A DNA stretch of 36,082 bases, from assembly GCF_001402945.1 (NCBI RefSeq), contig NZ_LKBG01000253.1, positions 1 to 36,082 on the forward strand, read 5' to 3'. This DNA comes from Acidiplasma aeolicum (GTDB taxonomy: Archaea > Thermoplasmatota > Thermoplasmata > Thermoplasmatales > Thermoplasmataceae). Under the pieces are notes generated by a model, which was not told where the DNA came from, searched no databases, and saw only the letters and a program-made list of their open reading frames with translations. The position numbers and the translations under genes are program-made. Positions 17,189-27,500 of the stretch are shown here, piece after piece (the first letter of the stretch is position 1; every line of letters begins with the position of its first letter).

Positions 17189-17643
17189 TACCAGCCCTCC
17201 CTTTCATCAAAGCTTACATGCTCATTTCCCTCAGAATCCATGCTTACATACTGAACCTTCTTTAAATCATAATCCTTTCTTAACGGATGGCCTACCCACT
17301 CATCTGGAAGTAGTATGCGTCTTAGGTTTTCATGTCCCTCAAATATTATTCCCATAAGATCATACTGTTCGCGTTCATCCCAGTCTGCTGCCTTCCATAA
17401 ACCAACAAGTGATGGTACCTTTGAATCGTAGGTTAATACCTTGACACCAAGGTACTCATTTTTATCGAAATTATGTAAATGATAAATAACCTCCAGATGA
17501 TCTTTCATATCAACGCCGGTTATTGATGAGAGATAATATCCCTGTGATTTAAACTCTGTCATTGCCTCTATTAAATCCTTCTTATCCAGGGTGATTACCC
17601 TCATTCCTCCCTTATCCTTTTCATCAGCAATTATATTATACAT
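17188..17643 (-). CDS. nuoC: Complex I subunit C
   Basis: A 151-residue peripheral-arm subunit (30 kDa family). The signature ADWDEREQYDLMGI-x-FEGH followed by LRRILLPDEW-x-GHPLRKDY occupies residues about 95-130. It is shorter than many bacterial forms at the N-terminus. It sits four bases after nuoB. Confidence 0.94.
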   Translation of the reverse strand: MYNIIADEKDKGGMRVITLDKKDLIEAMTEFKSQGYYLSSITGVDMKDHLEVIYHLHNFDKNEYLGVKVLTYDSKVPSLVGLWKAADWDEREQYDLMGIIFEGHENLRRILLPDEWVGHPLRKDYDLKKVQYVSMDSEGNEHVSFDEREGW

Positions 17644-17647
17644 AAAA

Positions 17648-18121
17648 TCACCTGTCCGTTTCGCCCCTTATTTTTTTCTGAAGTGTTATTATTCCGTATG
17701 TTAAGGCCTGTGGAGAGGGTGGGCAGCCGGGTACATAAACATCCACCGGAATAACCTTATCAACACCGAGGACAACTGAATAACCATCGACGTATGGCCC
17801 GCCCTGAATAACGCATACACCCATTGCTATGACATATTTTGGATAGGGCATTTCCTCATATATCCTTCTGACCCTTGGTGCCATTCTTTTTGTTGTTGTA
17901 CCTGCAACTATCATTAAATCTGACTGCCTTGGAGAATTCCTGAATATTTCACTGCCGAACCTCGATATGTCCAGATCTGCAGCCTGGGTGGCCATCATTT
18001 CTATGGCGCAGCACGCCAGCCCCATGGTCAGGGGCCAGAGCGAGTTGGATCTGCCCCATTCAAGGGCCTTTTCCAGTGTTGTTGTTTTAACTCCCAGGTC
18101 TCCGGTCTTCATCTCATCCAC
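17648..18121 (-). CDS. nuoB: Complex I subunit B, [4Fe-4S] cluster N2
   Basis: The 157-residue subunit holding cluster N2, the last carrier before the quinone. The four ligands are Cys37 and Cys38 ([10 protein letters not shown]), Cys103 (MGVC) and Cys133 (VPGCPPSP). The start overlaps the nuoA end by 13 bases; an ATG at residue 4 is an alternative. Length is usual for a short-form NuoB. Confidence 0.96.
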   Translation of the reverse strand: MDEMKTGDLGVKTTTLEKALEWGRSNSLWPLTMGLACCAIEMMATQAADLDISRFGSEIFRNSPRQSDLMIVAGTTTKRMAPRVRRIYEEMPYPKYVIAMGVCVIQGGPYVDGYSVVLGVDKVIPVDVYVPGCPPSPQALTYGIITLQKKIRGETDR

Positions 18122-18543
18122 CTCATATATCCACGTCTAAAGGCATAGTATACAGCAAATAATGGCATGGCTATAAATATAATTGTCTCTATGAACGAAA
18201 ATAGGCCAAGTGAGTAAAAATCAAATGCCCAGGGAAGCAATAAAAGCATATCTATATCGAAGAGAACAAATAATAAGACTATTACATAATACTGCACTGT
18301 TATATTTCCAGCAGGATATTCCTTTGCAACCTCACCGCTCTCAAATGGATGCAGGTATGAATCGTCCTTTGCCGGTGGATTGTTTTCTATCGCCAGGTTT
18401 TCCATAATATCCTTTCTTTTAAGGCTTATCTTCCATGGCCTGTACCTGTTCTGTGAAATTGATGGCAGGATTTTAAATAGCAAATAAAGGGAAAGGCCAA
18501 CCAAAATTATTGTAATCATTAATGCAATGTAACCCGTTAACAT
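18109..18543 (-). CDS. nuoA: Complex I subunit A
   Basis: A 144-residue, three-helix membrane subunit and first gene of the operon. The second helix has the [14 protein letters not shown] segment; the residue that is Glu in most NuoA proteins (FDVE) is Asp here. The loop segment FESGE has Ser where many homologues have Cys. The ATG lies about 20 bases from a TATA-like element, fitting a leaderless start. The loop between helices one and two is long (about residues 30-80). Confidence 0.92.
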   Translation of the reverse strand: MLTGYIALMITIILVGLSLYLLFKILPSISQNRYRPWKISLKRKDIMENLAIENNPPAKDDSYLHPFESGEVAKEYPAGNITVQYYVIVLLFVLFDIDMLLLLPWAFDFYSLGLFSFIETIIFIAMPLFAVYYAFRRGYMRWMR

Positions 18544-18560
18544 TAAGTGTATATTTTTTA

Positions 18561-18576
18561 TCTATATATAATAATG
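18561..18576 (-). promoter_or_regulatory. TATA-like promoter of the nuo operon
   Basis: On the reverse strand TTATATATAGA is centred about 23 bases before the nuoA ATG at 18543. This is the distance expected when transcription begins at or near the start codon. No Shine-Dalgarno sequence precedes nuoA, while the internal genes of the operon mostly have one. The remaining bases up to 18698 are A/T-rich with no gene. Confidence 0.45.
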
Positions 18577-18698
18577 TCGTTAGTAAGAAAACTAAAGGTT
18601 CCACAATAAACAAATGTAAAAATTTTTTATACTTTATTTGATATTTGTTATACAAAAACTGTAATTTTAATCAAAAAAGTACATTTCATAAAATCGTA

Positions 18699-20504
18699 TT
18701 ACGAATTATTTTTAATATTTTCGAATATTTTTATTGCGTCTCTGGCATCAAATGACGACTTAGTTTTATTCTTTAATAAATATATTAGATTTTTCTCTGT
18801 TATTTCCTGTGTTCTCATCAATTCTATAATTATCTCCCTTAATCTGCCGGCATCCAGAGGTTTTAATTCTTCGGCATTTGCCAGAATTTTTAATGGATAC
18901 TTCCCTGATACGTATAATTCAAGAGCCTTTTCAACAGAATCACGACCCCATTTGTTTTCATTTGCCATGGTAAATATCTCCATCAGTTCATCTCCTGATA
19001 ATTTCTTATTGTATTTTTTTTCATATTCAGGTAATTTTTGAAGTATAATCCTTGAAATTATTTTTGGTTCGTTTAATACTTTAATATAATCCTTGAAATC
19101 CCCATAAAGATTATTATTTATTATTCCCATGGCCTCTGTTTGTGAGAAACCATAATTATTTTTTAAATTGTTTAATGCGTCCTCCATGGATTCGGGAACA
19201 AGCCCTTCAAGGCTATTAAGCCGTTTTAGTGGTATTTCTATTAAGCCAATATCCGTCTCAGGGTACATTCTCTCACCACCTGAGAGTGGCCTTAAAAACC
19301 TTGTTTCACCATCCTCAGTTGCTGCCCTTGTTTCTGCAAGATTCATTGACATTAAATTTTTCAGCCTTTCATCAAGCTCAGATTTAAAGGCGGTTATAAT
19401 TTCAGGGTCCGTAATTACCATTATGATGGCATCATTATTTTCAATGCCCATAAAATTGTTAATATTATTTACATCATTATCGGTGAGACCGTATCCGGGA
19501 AGTTCATCACTGTGCATCATTCCACCAATACCCATATTTTTTGCGACATCTGCAAGCTCTCTACCAAGCCGGTAATTTCCATTCTTAAGAAGGCCACGGG
19601 CATTGTTTATTTTAGCACAGAAAACCTTTTTATTTTTATTTAGCCCTGCTTTAATGATTTTTGAATCTGTATCTTTTAAAATGTGTGTAATATCCATAAA
19701 ATCTGTGATTTCTGTTCCACCCCTTGCCTTTATTATACCGGATATGTCTGCCAGTGATTTTTGTCTTTGAATTTCATATTTAATTGTGTCCTTTATCAGG
19801 GATAGTTTGGAAACTCCCTTTATCTCAACACGGCCGTAGCCCATTGAAAAATTAACATCCTGCCTGATGGAGTCAACCTCTCCCCTGAATTTTCCGGTGG
19901 ACATGACTATAAATCCTATCTTTCTTGCAGTTTCAATTGCATGGTTTTCATCCTTAATATCTGGCTCTGTGGAGATTTCTATTAATGGAATTCCAAGGCG
20001 ATCCAGAGAATAAAACGCATTTTTACCGCTTTCAGATATTTTTCTGGATGCATCCTCCTCTAGTGTAACAGTTGAAATTCTTACCCTTCCCTGGGATGTT
20101 TCTACATATCCATTTAACCCTACAATCCCTGTGCGCTGGAAACCTGATGTGTTTGACCCATCTATAACTATTTTTCTCATAAAGGAAACATAATCAACAA
20201 TTTTACAGTGAAGGGCCATTGATACTATAATTGCCGTATTTATATTAGAATCATCCGGCATATGCGGTGGCTCCTCATCAGCATCAACCAAACATGAATT
20301 GGTGCTGGTATAGTAATTGAAATCCCGGTTTCGTATATTCTCATATCTTGCCGCACGATCAATATGGCCCATCTCACTCATTGTTGGTGTCATTTTTCTT
20401 TTAAAAAGATAATTAGATTTTTCTCCTTCAGTGCTGCAGCTACAGAAAAGTTTAACGCCCTTTAATTGAAAATGTATCTCCAAACCTATTTTCATTATTA
20501 CCAC
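18699..20504 (-). CDS. gatE: Glu-tRNA(Gln) amidotransferase subunit E
   Basis: GatE is the archaeal partner of GatD that binds Glu-tRNA(Gln), activates it with ATP and turns it into Gln-tRNA(Gln). The 601 residues show the GatB/GatE kinase-like core (GLEIHFQL at the start, CSCSTEG, then VDADEEPPHMP and RQDVNFSMG), a middle GAD-like insert that separates GatE from GatB (about residues 270-410), and a YqeY-like helical tail for tRNA. RFLRPLSGGERMYPETD rejoins the core. The start overlaps gatD by seven bases, which couples the two subunits. Confidence 0.95.
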   Translation of the reverse strand: MVIMKIGLEIHFQLKGVKLFCSCSTEGEKSNYLFKRKMTPTMSEMGHIDRAARYENIRNRDFNYYTSTNSCLVDADEEPPHMPDDSNINTAIIVSMALHCKIVDYVSFMRKIVIDGSNTSGFQRTGIVGLNGYVETSQGRVRISTVTLEEDASRKISESGKNAFYSLDRLGIPLIEISTEPDIKDENHAIETARKIGFIVMSTGKFRGEVDSIRQDVNFSMGYGRVEIKGVSKLSLIKDTIKYEIQRQKSLADISGIIKARGGTEITDFMDITHILKDTDSKIIKAGLNKNKKVFCAKINNARGLLKNGNYRLGRELADVAKNMGIGGMMHSDELPGYGLTDNDVNNINNFMGIENNDAIIMVITDPEIITAFKSELDERLKNLMSMNLAETRAATEDGETRFLRPLSGGERMYPETDIGLIEIPLKRLNSLEGLVPESMEDALNNLKNNYGFSQTEAMGIINNNLYGDFKDYIKVLNEPKIISRIILQKLPEYEKKYNKKLSGDELMEIFTMANENKWGRDSVEKALELYVSGKYPLKILANAEELKPLDAGRLREIIIELMRTQEITEKNLIYLLKNKTKSSFDARDAIKIFENIKNNS

Positions 20505-21712
20505 TCCAGAATTCTTCTGCTGTTCAACTCACCACGCAGATTTGATTTCATTAACTTTACAAGGTTATCGGGGTAATTTGCAAGGAGGAACATTGCCTTA
20601 ACCATGGCAGTTTCAGGTAGCATGTCCCCAAGTGGAATTACACCGGCATCCAGAAGATATCTACCTGTGGAGTAAACATTCAGATTAACTGAACCATAAA
20701 GGCACTGCGATGTCATAAAAAAATATGTATCCTTGGAAAGCCTTTTAATCGCATTGATAATATTGTCTGAAACATGGCCAAGGCCAGTACCCATAATTAT
20801 AACTGCCTTTTTGTTTGCTGCAATATTAATAAAGTCCTCCTCTGGCATTCCGGGATAAAAATAAATAATTGATACAGAATCATCCATTTTATCATTTAAT
20901 ATATTTTCATCCTGTCTTTTCATGGCATTATTATTCACGCTGACCCTGCCATCAGTGTATGTTGCAAGAGGCCTGATGCCTATGGACTGAAATGCATCCC
21001 TTCTGCTTGTATGCATTTTTCTGGCCCTTACACCCCTGTGAAATGACACAGTGCCATCCGACGTGTCAGAATGCATCACAATTCCGACCTCGCCAATGTC
21101 TGATTTTGTAAAATTTATTGATGCCTCTATATTTATAAATGCATCACTGCTTGGCCTGTCGGAGCTCCTCTGGCTGCCAGTAAGTATTATTGGCCCTGTT
21201 AATTTTTCAAACATAAAGGATAAGGCAGAGGCTGTATGCTGCATTGTGTCAGTTCCATGGAATATTACAACACCAGCATTTTTATTTAAAACGTCCCTGG
21301 CCCTTCTTGCATACTCAATCCAGTATTTTGAATTTACATTTTCACTTAATATATTTGCGACATTTATCTGTTTAACATTAAATTCAGATATATTATTAAC
21401 AAAATTATATATATACGATATATCCCTAACAGGCTTAACCGCACCTGTCCTGTAATCGACGGAGCTGCCGATGGTTCCACCGGTGGTTAATATGTAAACC
21501 TCATTTTTACCATTTATTTTGATTTCCCTTATATTATCCTGTGCAACGTAATTATTTTCATATTCCCTTAAAATTTTGATGTTTTCATTTAGGGCGCTGA
21601 TATTATAACCATTTGATAGCTTTATTGTGGTAATTTTTCCATCATTTTTTATGAATATACCACTGTATGAATCACCCTTATATTCAAAATCAATTTTTTC
21701 CCCTGTTTTCAT
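20498..21712 (-). CDS. gatD: Glu-tRNA(Gln) amidotransferase subunit D
   Basis: GatD is an asparaginase-type glutaminase that releases ammonia for GatE. The 404 residues begin with a small beta domain (1-65) followed by an asparaginase core. Thr80 in TTGGTIGS, the Thr154-Asp155 pair in FHGTDTMQHTA, and TGSQRSSDRPSSD are the active-site segments. It is the first gene of the gatDE pair; 54 A/T-rich bases with a TATA-like word separate it from the acyl-CoA dehydrogenase stop. Confidence 0.95.
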   Translation of the reverse strand: MKTGEKIDFEYKGDSYSGIFIKNDGKITTIKLSNGYNISALNENIKILREYENNYVAQDNIREIKINGKNEVYILTTGGTIGSSVDYRTGAVKPVRDISYIYNFVNNISEFNVKQINVANILSENVNSKYWIEYARRARDVLNKNAGVVIFHGTDTMQHTASALSFMFEKLTGPIILTGSQRSSDRPSSDAFINIEASINFTKSDIGEVGIVMHSDTSDGTVSFHRGVRARKMHTSRRDAFQSIGIRPLATYTDGRVSVNNNAMKRQDENILNDKMDDSVSIIYFYPGMPEEDFINIAANKKAVIIMGTGLGHVSDNIINAIKRLSKDTYFFMTSQCLYGSVNLNVYSTGRYLLDAGVIPLGDMLPETAMVKAMFLLANYPDNLVKLMKSNLRGELNSRRILEW

Positions 21713-21766
21713 TTGTTGCCTATTGTTAAAATATATAAAAACTTTATAATTATTAATATTAAGAAT

Positions 21767-22909
21767 TTACATAAAACCATGGCCTTTCATAATTTCCCTA
21801 GCAATTATTAGTTTTTGTATTTCATTTGTGCCCTCATATATCTGGGTTATCTTTGCATCCCTGAGATGCCTTTCAGCATTAAAATCAGTGGTATAACCGT
21901 ATCCACCAAAGAGCTGCAATGACCTTTCTGCAACATACATGGCAGTATCAGATGCATACATTTTTGCTATTGATGATGCCTCAATTGAATTCTGCTTTTT
22001 ATCATATTTATCAGCTGCATCATAAATTAAAAGCTCTGATGCTTTTATTCTTGATTCCATTTCCGCAATGGTAAACTGTATACCCTCAAAGTTAATTATT
22101 TTATTTCCAAACTGTCTTCTGGTATTAATATATTCAAGTGCCTCATCAAACGCTGATTTGGCTATTCCCAGTGCCTGGGCCGCCACACCAACCCTTCCAG
22201 CGTCCAGGGTCTCCATTATAACCCTAAAACCATCATTATATTTCCCCACAATGTTTGAGGAATCCACAAATACATTATTAAAATTCAGTTCAACGGTGCT
22301 TGACCCCCTGATTCCAAGCTTGTGTATATCCCTGCTTATTTCAAGACCTGGTGTATTTGCATCAACCACAAATGTTGTTATGCCCTTATGCTTTAATGCT
22401 CTATCCGTGCTTGTATCAACCACAAAAAACTTTGCCGTTCTGCCATTTGAAATAAATGTCTTTGTTCCGTTTATTACATAGCCATCACCTGATTTTTCCG
22501 CCCTTGTGGTTATCGATGCGGCGTCACTACCGGCACCGGGTTCTGTGATTGCGAGGCCTCCAATTTCACCTGAAGCCACCCTTGTTAGGTATCTTTGCTT
22601 TAAGTCCTCGCTTCCAAACATTATAACCGGCTCGGCAAATAGTGTTAATGTCCCATCAAGTATTAATGCAGTGCTTGGACATGCATATGAGATTTCCTCA
22701 ATAATTTTCATTAAAACTGAGAATCGAAGGCCGTTACCACCATATTTTTCTGGTATATAAAGTGCAAAGAGGCCCATATCCCTCATGGCCTGAATAATAT
22801 CCTCGGGGACATAAGCCTTCTCATCTATTTCCCGTGCCCGGGGTTTAATCTTTGATTCTGCAAGCTCATGAACAACATTTATTATCTGATTTTCTGTCTC
22901 ATTAAACAT
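21767..22909 (-). CDS. Acyl-CoA dehydrogenase
   Basis: A 380-residue FAD enzyme that forms the first double bond in fatty-acyl-CoA or branched-chain acyl-CoA oxidation. AITEPGAGSDAASI (about 116-130) and GTKTFISNG are the family's FAD and substrate segments. RQFGNKIINFEGIQF and the C-terminal QIYEGTNEIQ carry the catalytic base position, Glu359. This is the C-terminal Glu placement of short-chain and bacterial-type members; substrate length cannot be read. Its own message probably starts in the 74-base gap shared with the divergent siroheme gene. Confidence 0.93.
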   Translation of the reverse strand: MFNETENQIINVVHELAESKIKPRAREIDEKAYVPEDIIQAMRDMGLFALYIPEKYGGNGLRFSVLMKIIEEISYACPSTALILDGTLTLFAEPVIMFGSEDLKQRYLTRVASGEIGGLAITEPGAGSDAASITTRAEKSGDGYVINGTKTFISNGRTAKFFVVDTSTDRALKHKGITTFVVDANTPGLEISRDIHKLGIRGSSTVELNFNNVFVDSSNIVGKYNDGFRVIMETLDAGRVGVAAQALGIAKSAFDEALEYINTRRQFGNKIINFEGIQFTIAEMESRIKASELLIYDAADKYDKKQNSIEASSIAKMYASDTAMYVAERSLQLFGGYGYTTDFNAERHLRDAKITQIYEGTNEIQKLIIAREIMKGHGFM

Positions 22910-22983
22910 AATAGTGAATGGTATTAATTAATAATATTTTTCGCAATGAAATAAAATTATAAGGAGATTTTAGATTTGGTGCT

Positions 22984-23475
22984 GTGTATAACATAGCATT
23001 AAATATATCAAATAAGAATGTTTTAATCTTTGGTGCCGGCAGAATTGCTGAAAGAAAAATAAAAACAATAATAGATGAAAATTGCAAAATAACAGTTATA
23101 AGCGTTAATGCAACAGAATACATAAAGGCTTTGGCCACCAATGGTAAAATAAGGTTAATGCTCAGAAATGGCAGTATAAATGATGTTAGTAAAAAATATT
23201 TTATTATTTTTGCAGCAACATCAAATAAAGAACTAAATAATGAAATATGTAAAACGGCAGATTCCATGAATATACTCTGCGATAATGTGTCCAATCATAA
23301 TACATCAAACTTTATTTCTTCTGCAAGTATGAAAATAAGCGGCATTAGCATTTCAATAAATACCGGCGGTGTAAATCCATCCCTGGCAAAAATTTTGAAA
23401 GGGGAGCTTTACAATGATATCATGGATGGAAAAAATGAATTTGTTAAACACATAAAATATTTATTAGATAATTAA
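22984..23475 (+). CDS. Precorrin-2 dehydrogenase / siroheme synthase (Met8/CysG-N type)
   Basis: The enzyme oxidises precorrin-2 with NAD+ to sirohydrochlorin, which archaea use for siroheme and for haem by the siroheme route. Residues 13-22 (LIFGAGRIAE) form the NAD-binding loop. LCDNVSNHNTSNF and the SISINTGGVNPSLAK segment match the family dimer and active-site parts. At 163 residues it lacks the methyltransferase half of CysG. GTG at 22984 is the only early in-frame start; an AAGGAG at 22961 lies too far upstream (about 18 bases) for ideal spacing. The gene is followed by the isochorismatase-fold gene after 10 bases. Confidence 0.85.
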   Translation: MYNIALNISNKNVLIFGAGRIAERKIKTIIDENCKITVISVNATEYIKALATNGKIRLMLRNGSINDVSKKYFIIFAATSNKELNNEICKTADSMNILCDNVSNHNTSNFISSASMKISGISISINTGGVNPSLAKILKGELYNDIMDGKNEFVKHIKYLLDN

Positions 23476-23485
23476 TTAATGAATT

Positions 23486-24121
23486 ATGAAATACCTTGGC
23501 ACAAAAAAAGTATATGAGAATATTAATGAAATAATTAATCCTGAGCATACAGCAATTGTTCTCTGGGACCTGCAAAATGGTCTTGTTGAGAATGTTTTCA
23601 ACAAAGATGAGCTGATAGGTAATATAAAATCTCTTATTGCAGAGGCACGCAAAAAGAATATTAAGCTAATTTATACTAAAATAACACCACTTCCATTTGA
23701 ATACATGCCCGCACCAGGAATTTATTCCTATATGAAAAGGTTTCATATAGATGACCCATCCAAACTGCCGGTTTTTATGAAACCAGGATCCAGAGAGGCT
23801 GAAATTTACAGTGACTTTGAGCCCTCTGATAGGGACTTCGTGCTAAATAAAAATACTGCAAGCATATTTATTGGCACAAACATCGATAATATGCTTAAGG
23901 CCGCAAAAATAGAGACCTTGATTTTTACAGGCATTGCAACAGAAATAGGCGTGGAATCAAGTGTTAGGGACTCTCTAAATCTCGGTTATTATACCGTTGT
24001 TGCATCTGATTCTTGTTCATCGGCAAACAGGGAGGGGCATGAGGCAGCCCTGAAATCCATGGGAAGTGTTGCCATAATTGAAACAACAAAAAATATAATC
24101 TCAACATTAGAAAAGTTATAA
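23486..24121 (+). CDS. Isochorismatase-fold hydrolase with Gly in place of the catalytic Cys
   Basis: A 211-residue protein of the isochorismatase / cysteine-hydrolase fold. The catalytic Asp28 (VLWDLQN) and Lys122 (VLNKNTASIF) are present. The motif that holds the nucleophile cysteine in nicotinamidases and related amidases reads GIATEIGVES, so residue 155 is Gly. A Gly-type site is also known in true isochorismatases and in a set of uncharacterised homologues. It should therefore not be called nicotinamidase. It follows the siroheme dehydrogenase and precedes a small membrane gene on the same strand. Confidence 0.82.
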   Translation: MKYLGTKKVYENINEIINPEHTAIVLWDLQNGLVENVFNKDELIGNIKSLIAEARKKNIKLIYTKITPLPFEYMPAPGIYSYMKRFHIDDPSKLPVFMKPGSREAEIYSDFEPSDRDFVLNKNTASIFIGTNIDNMLKAAKIETLIFTGIATEIGVESSVRDSLNLGYYTVVASDSCSSANREGHEAALKSMGSVAIIETTKNIISTLEKL

Positions 24122-24144
24122 TATTATTTTTGTTTTATATTTTT

Positions 24145-24480
24145 ATGGATATTAAAAAATATATAAAAATTAAGAATGACATAGAGACTATTGTAGGTAT
24201 AATTATTGGTATTATATTTGGCGCAAGATTTATCTCCTTTTTAAGCGCATATGTTTTACATTATACATCAATGAATTTATCATCCGGTGCAGGTATATAT
24301 GCGCCATTAATTGCCATCATTACTGGTATAATAATATTCTTTGGTATAAGAACCCTTGCCTATTTATTATCATCTATGTTCCTGGGCATGGGCATAGGAA
24401 TAGCCTTCTATGATTTAACAGGAATAGACATACTGCATAAAATTGCTGTGGTATTAGCCTATTTACCATTTGTACATTAA
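24145..24480 (+). CDS. Small membrane protein, three helices
   Basis: About 111 residues with three hydrophobic helices (roughly 17-40, 51-72 and 75-105 from the ATG at 24145) separated by short turns. No family recognised. A TTG at 24130 would add five hydrophobic residues (MFYIF) but has no ribosome site. It lies 8-23 bases after the isochorismatase-fold gene and is probably in the same message. Confidence 0.6.
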   Translation: MDIKKYIKIKNDIETIVGIIIGIIFGARFISFLSAYVLHYTSMNLSSGAGIYAPLIAIITGIIIFFGIRTLAYLLSSMFLGMGIGIAFYDLTGIDILHKIAVVLAYLPFVH

Positions 24481-24595
24481 ATATTTATCAAATGATAATT
24501 ACCATAATCAAAATGATATATACAGTATTTTTATAATAATTTGGTTCCCAATTTTTATAAATTTGATATGAAAACAAAAATCATAAAGATAATAT

Positions 24596-27500
24596 ATGGA
24601 AATAATGATACACAAAAGAATGTTTTCGATTATGCATAAAAGGCTTGATCATAAATTTATACAGCTCCTGCAGAGGTTTAATGATTCACATGATTATGGC
24701 CCCATAATAGATTACTTTAGGGATAATCTGGAAAGCATTAAAAAATATTATAATAAAAATATTGCAGATATATTGTATAATTATTTGAAATTTAATGATA
24801 TACCGGAAGAATTAAGAAATTTAATATATTCTGTTGACCCGGAAAATAAAATTTTTGACACCATAAAATTAAAAGGTTTTATAAAAAATGATGATTTCAA
24901 CAGTTTTATAGATTATCTAGGTTCAAAAAGGGAATTGATTAATGATGATTACATAGCATCACTTTTAAATAATTTCCTGGATAAACGGCCAGAGTTTGAC
25001 CGTGTATATTACCTTATATACTTTGGTAAATACAGCGCTGATCTAATTAATGAATACCTTCAAAAGTTTTATAATTATGATGATTTCAGGAAACTTGTGG
25101 ATCTTATCATTGAATTATATGGTAAGGATTATGCCATGGATGCAATTAATAATTGCATTTCCATCAATAATGATATAAGGTGTATGTATTTGCTTGGTGA
25201 TCTGCTTCTTGAAACTGGCCAGAAGGAAAAATTAATACCGCTTGTAAATAAAATTATATCGCTTAACCCAAAAAAACCAAATATGAGGATAGCAAGGTAC
25301 CTGTTCTACACAGGCAATTACAAGCAAAGTATAGATTACATGATATTATCAGATAACACCAATCAGATGCTGGCAGATGCCTATTATTATTCAGGGAATT
25401 ATGAAAATGCACTTATAATATATAAAAATATATACTATAATATTAATAAAAATGTTATAAACAGAATTATTGAAATAGAGTATAAAATAGGCGATTATGC
25501 ATCCACGCTTACATATATAAATTATAATAAAAATAACCTAAGCAGAGAACAGCTTATATATAAAATAAATTCAGAAATAAACCTATTAATGTTTTTCGAG
25601 GCCGAGGATGATATTAAAGAGTATCAAAAACAGTACGGAACAGACAATGACATATTGAAACAGATGCTAATTTATTACCGTAAAAACGGCGACATTGACC
25701 TTGAGTTTGAAACTGCATTAAACTTGGTTAAAAATAATTCTGCTGATGATTTTGTATACAGGACAATACTTAACTATTATTATAAAAATGGTGAGAATGA
25801 AAAAATTATAAATTTTATGGAAAAACAAAATATAATGGAAAGGTATCCTGAATATTATATTCCGGCGTTAATATACACCAATAAGTTTGATGCCGGGCTT
25901 GCACAAATAAATAAAAACCCTTCAATACTGGGTAATGGCAAGGTCATTGATACAATCTTTTTATTTAGCAGGAATAACAGGTTTTTGGAATTTTTTGAAA
26001 AGTATAAGTATGATTATGAACTGCTTTCTTTAATAATTGATTTTTTAAAGGGCAGGAAAATAAAGGACCCATTTAGTTACATAAAGTCTGTAATAAATTC
26101 AGGGTCAATTTCGTGTGCCTATATTATATCATTGATTACAATAAATTTTGAAAAACATTCAATACCAAAAAAAATAAATGATATGCTGGACATGGACAAA
26201 TTTAGGGATATAAAAATTTTAATTGAGAACATCATGGATATCTATTCTGGAATTATTGATACTGCTGAGCATGATTCCAAATATTTTATATACCCTGTTA
26301 CGGAAACATTAATAAGATCAGGGAGGATGGATCAGGCCCTTTCTTTGCTTGGAAGCATGGATGGATTCGATAATGATCCGTTCATAAATTATTTCATGGC
26401 ACTTATTAAATATTATAAAAAGGAGTATTCAGATGCAAAACGTTACATTAATTATGCCATAGAAAAGCTTGACAATGAAAAATTTATGGCTGTGAAATTT
26501 TTAATATACTTAATAGATAAAAATTCAGATATGGTAGATATAGCCAATACAATTTCTGATAAAGATATGTCATGTGTTTATCAGTATGTTTATGATATGA
26601 TACTTCAGGCAAACATTGTTCCTAATGAGGATATTTATGCTAGACTTAAAAACCTGAATATTGATGATATAAATTTGCTTAGAATAAAGAGATATTTTGC
26701 AAATAATTTTAAAGACAGAATTCAATATTCTGCATTAATTCTAAAAAATGGATTAAATGTAAGCGATGTGATCAAGCACTATTATATAATTTATGAGGAA
26801 AATCCTGATAACGCAGCCAGATTTTTATTAAAAACAGGTCTTGTAAATTATAAAATTTATTCAATTTTGGGTGATTATTATTTCTCAAAAAAAATGTATA
26901 ATGAGGCCATATTTAATTATCTTATGGCCTATATAAGAAAACCTGAAGCGAACTTAATTAACCTTAAAACGCTGCTTGAATCCGTAGATATTTATGGCAA
27001 TTCAATTGATTACCTGAAATCAATTGGTAATTATTTCCTTTTATCTGTTTTATATATTGTAAAGGGTGATTTAATACCCCTCGGTGATCTACTAGTGGAA
27101 AAGAAATTAAGAAGAATTTATTCATTTGCAATTTTAAAGGATTTTGATTCTCCTGTAATTATGAATGCCCTTAAGGACGTTTTCAATGAAACACATGATA
27201 ATGTTATTGGTGAGCTGATTGCCGATGGTTTTATACATAATGAAAATTATGATGAGGCTGAAAAAACACTCAAGATTGTTTATTATTACAACAGAAATAG
27301 CCAGGCCATTCTTTTAAAGCTTGCACATGCAGAGTATCTAAATAATAATGAGGAGGAATCCATGTACCTTTTAAAATCAGGTTTCAGAAGGTTTAAATCC
27401 ATTTATTTATTTAATTTATTAATAGATTTTTATTATTCAATCAGGAATTATGAAGGTATATTAAACATAAGCAAAAAATTCCAGAATCTTATAAATTCAA

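Noticed and set aside
18544-18698. Possible RNA gene or repeat in the gap between nuoA and gatE
   Set aside because: The stretch is A/T-rich with a TATA-like word for nuoA, but I found no tRNA-like arms, no inverted repeat of note and no frame with protein character.
19168-19575. Plus-strand frame of 135 codons within gatE
   Set aside because: Opposite strand of a gene with strong GatE motifs; Ser-rich shadow product.
22902-23294. Reverse-strand hydrophobic frame of 130 codons over the siroheme dehydrogenase gene
   Set aside because: It is antisense to a gene with clear family motifs and its sequence is hydrophobic because it mirrors the coding strand; no start signal of its own.
24481-24595. 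Possible small gene before the TPR-like gene
   Set aside because: 115 bases of A/T-rich DNA with TATA-like words and stops in all frames that I followed; treated as promoter region.
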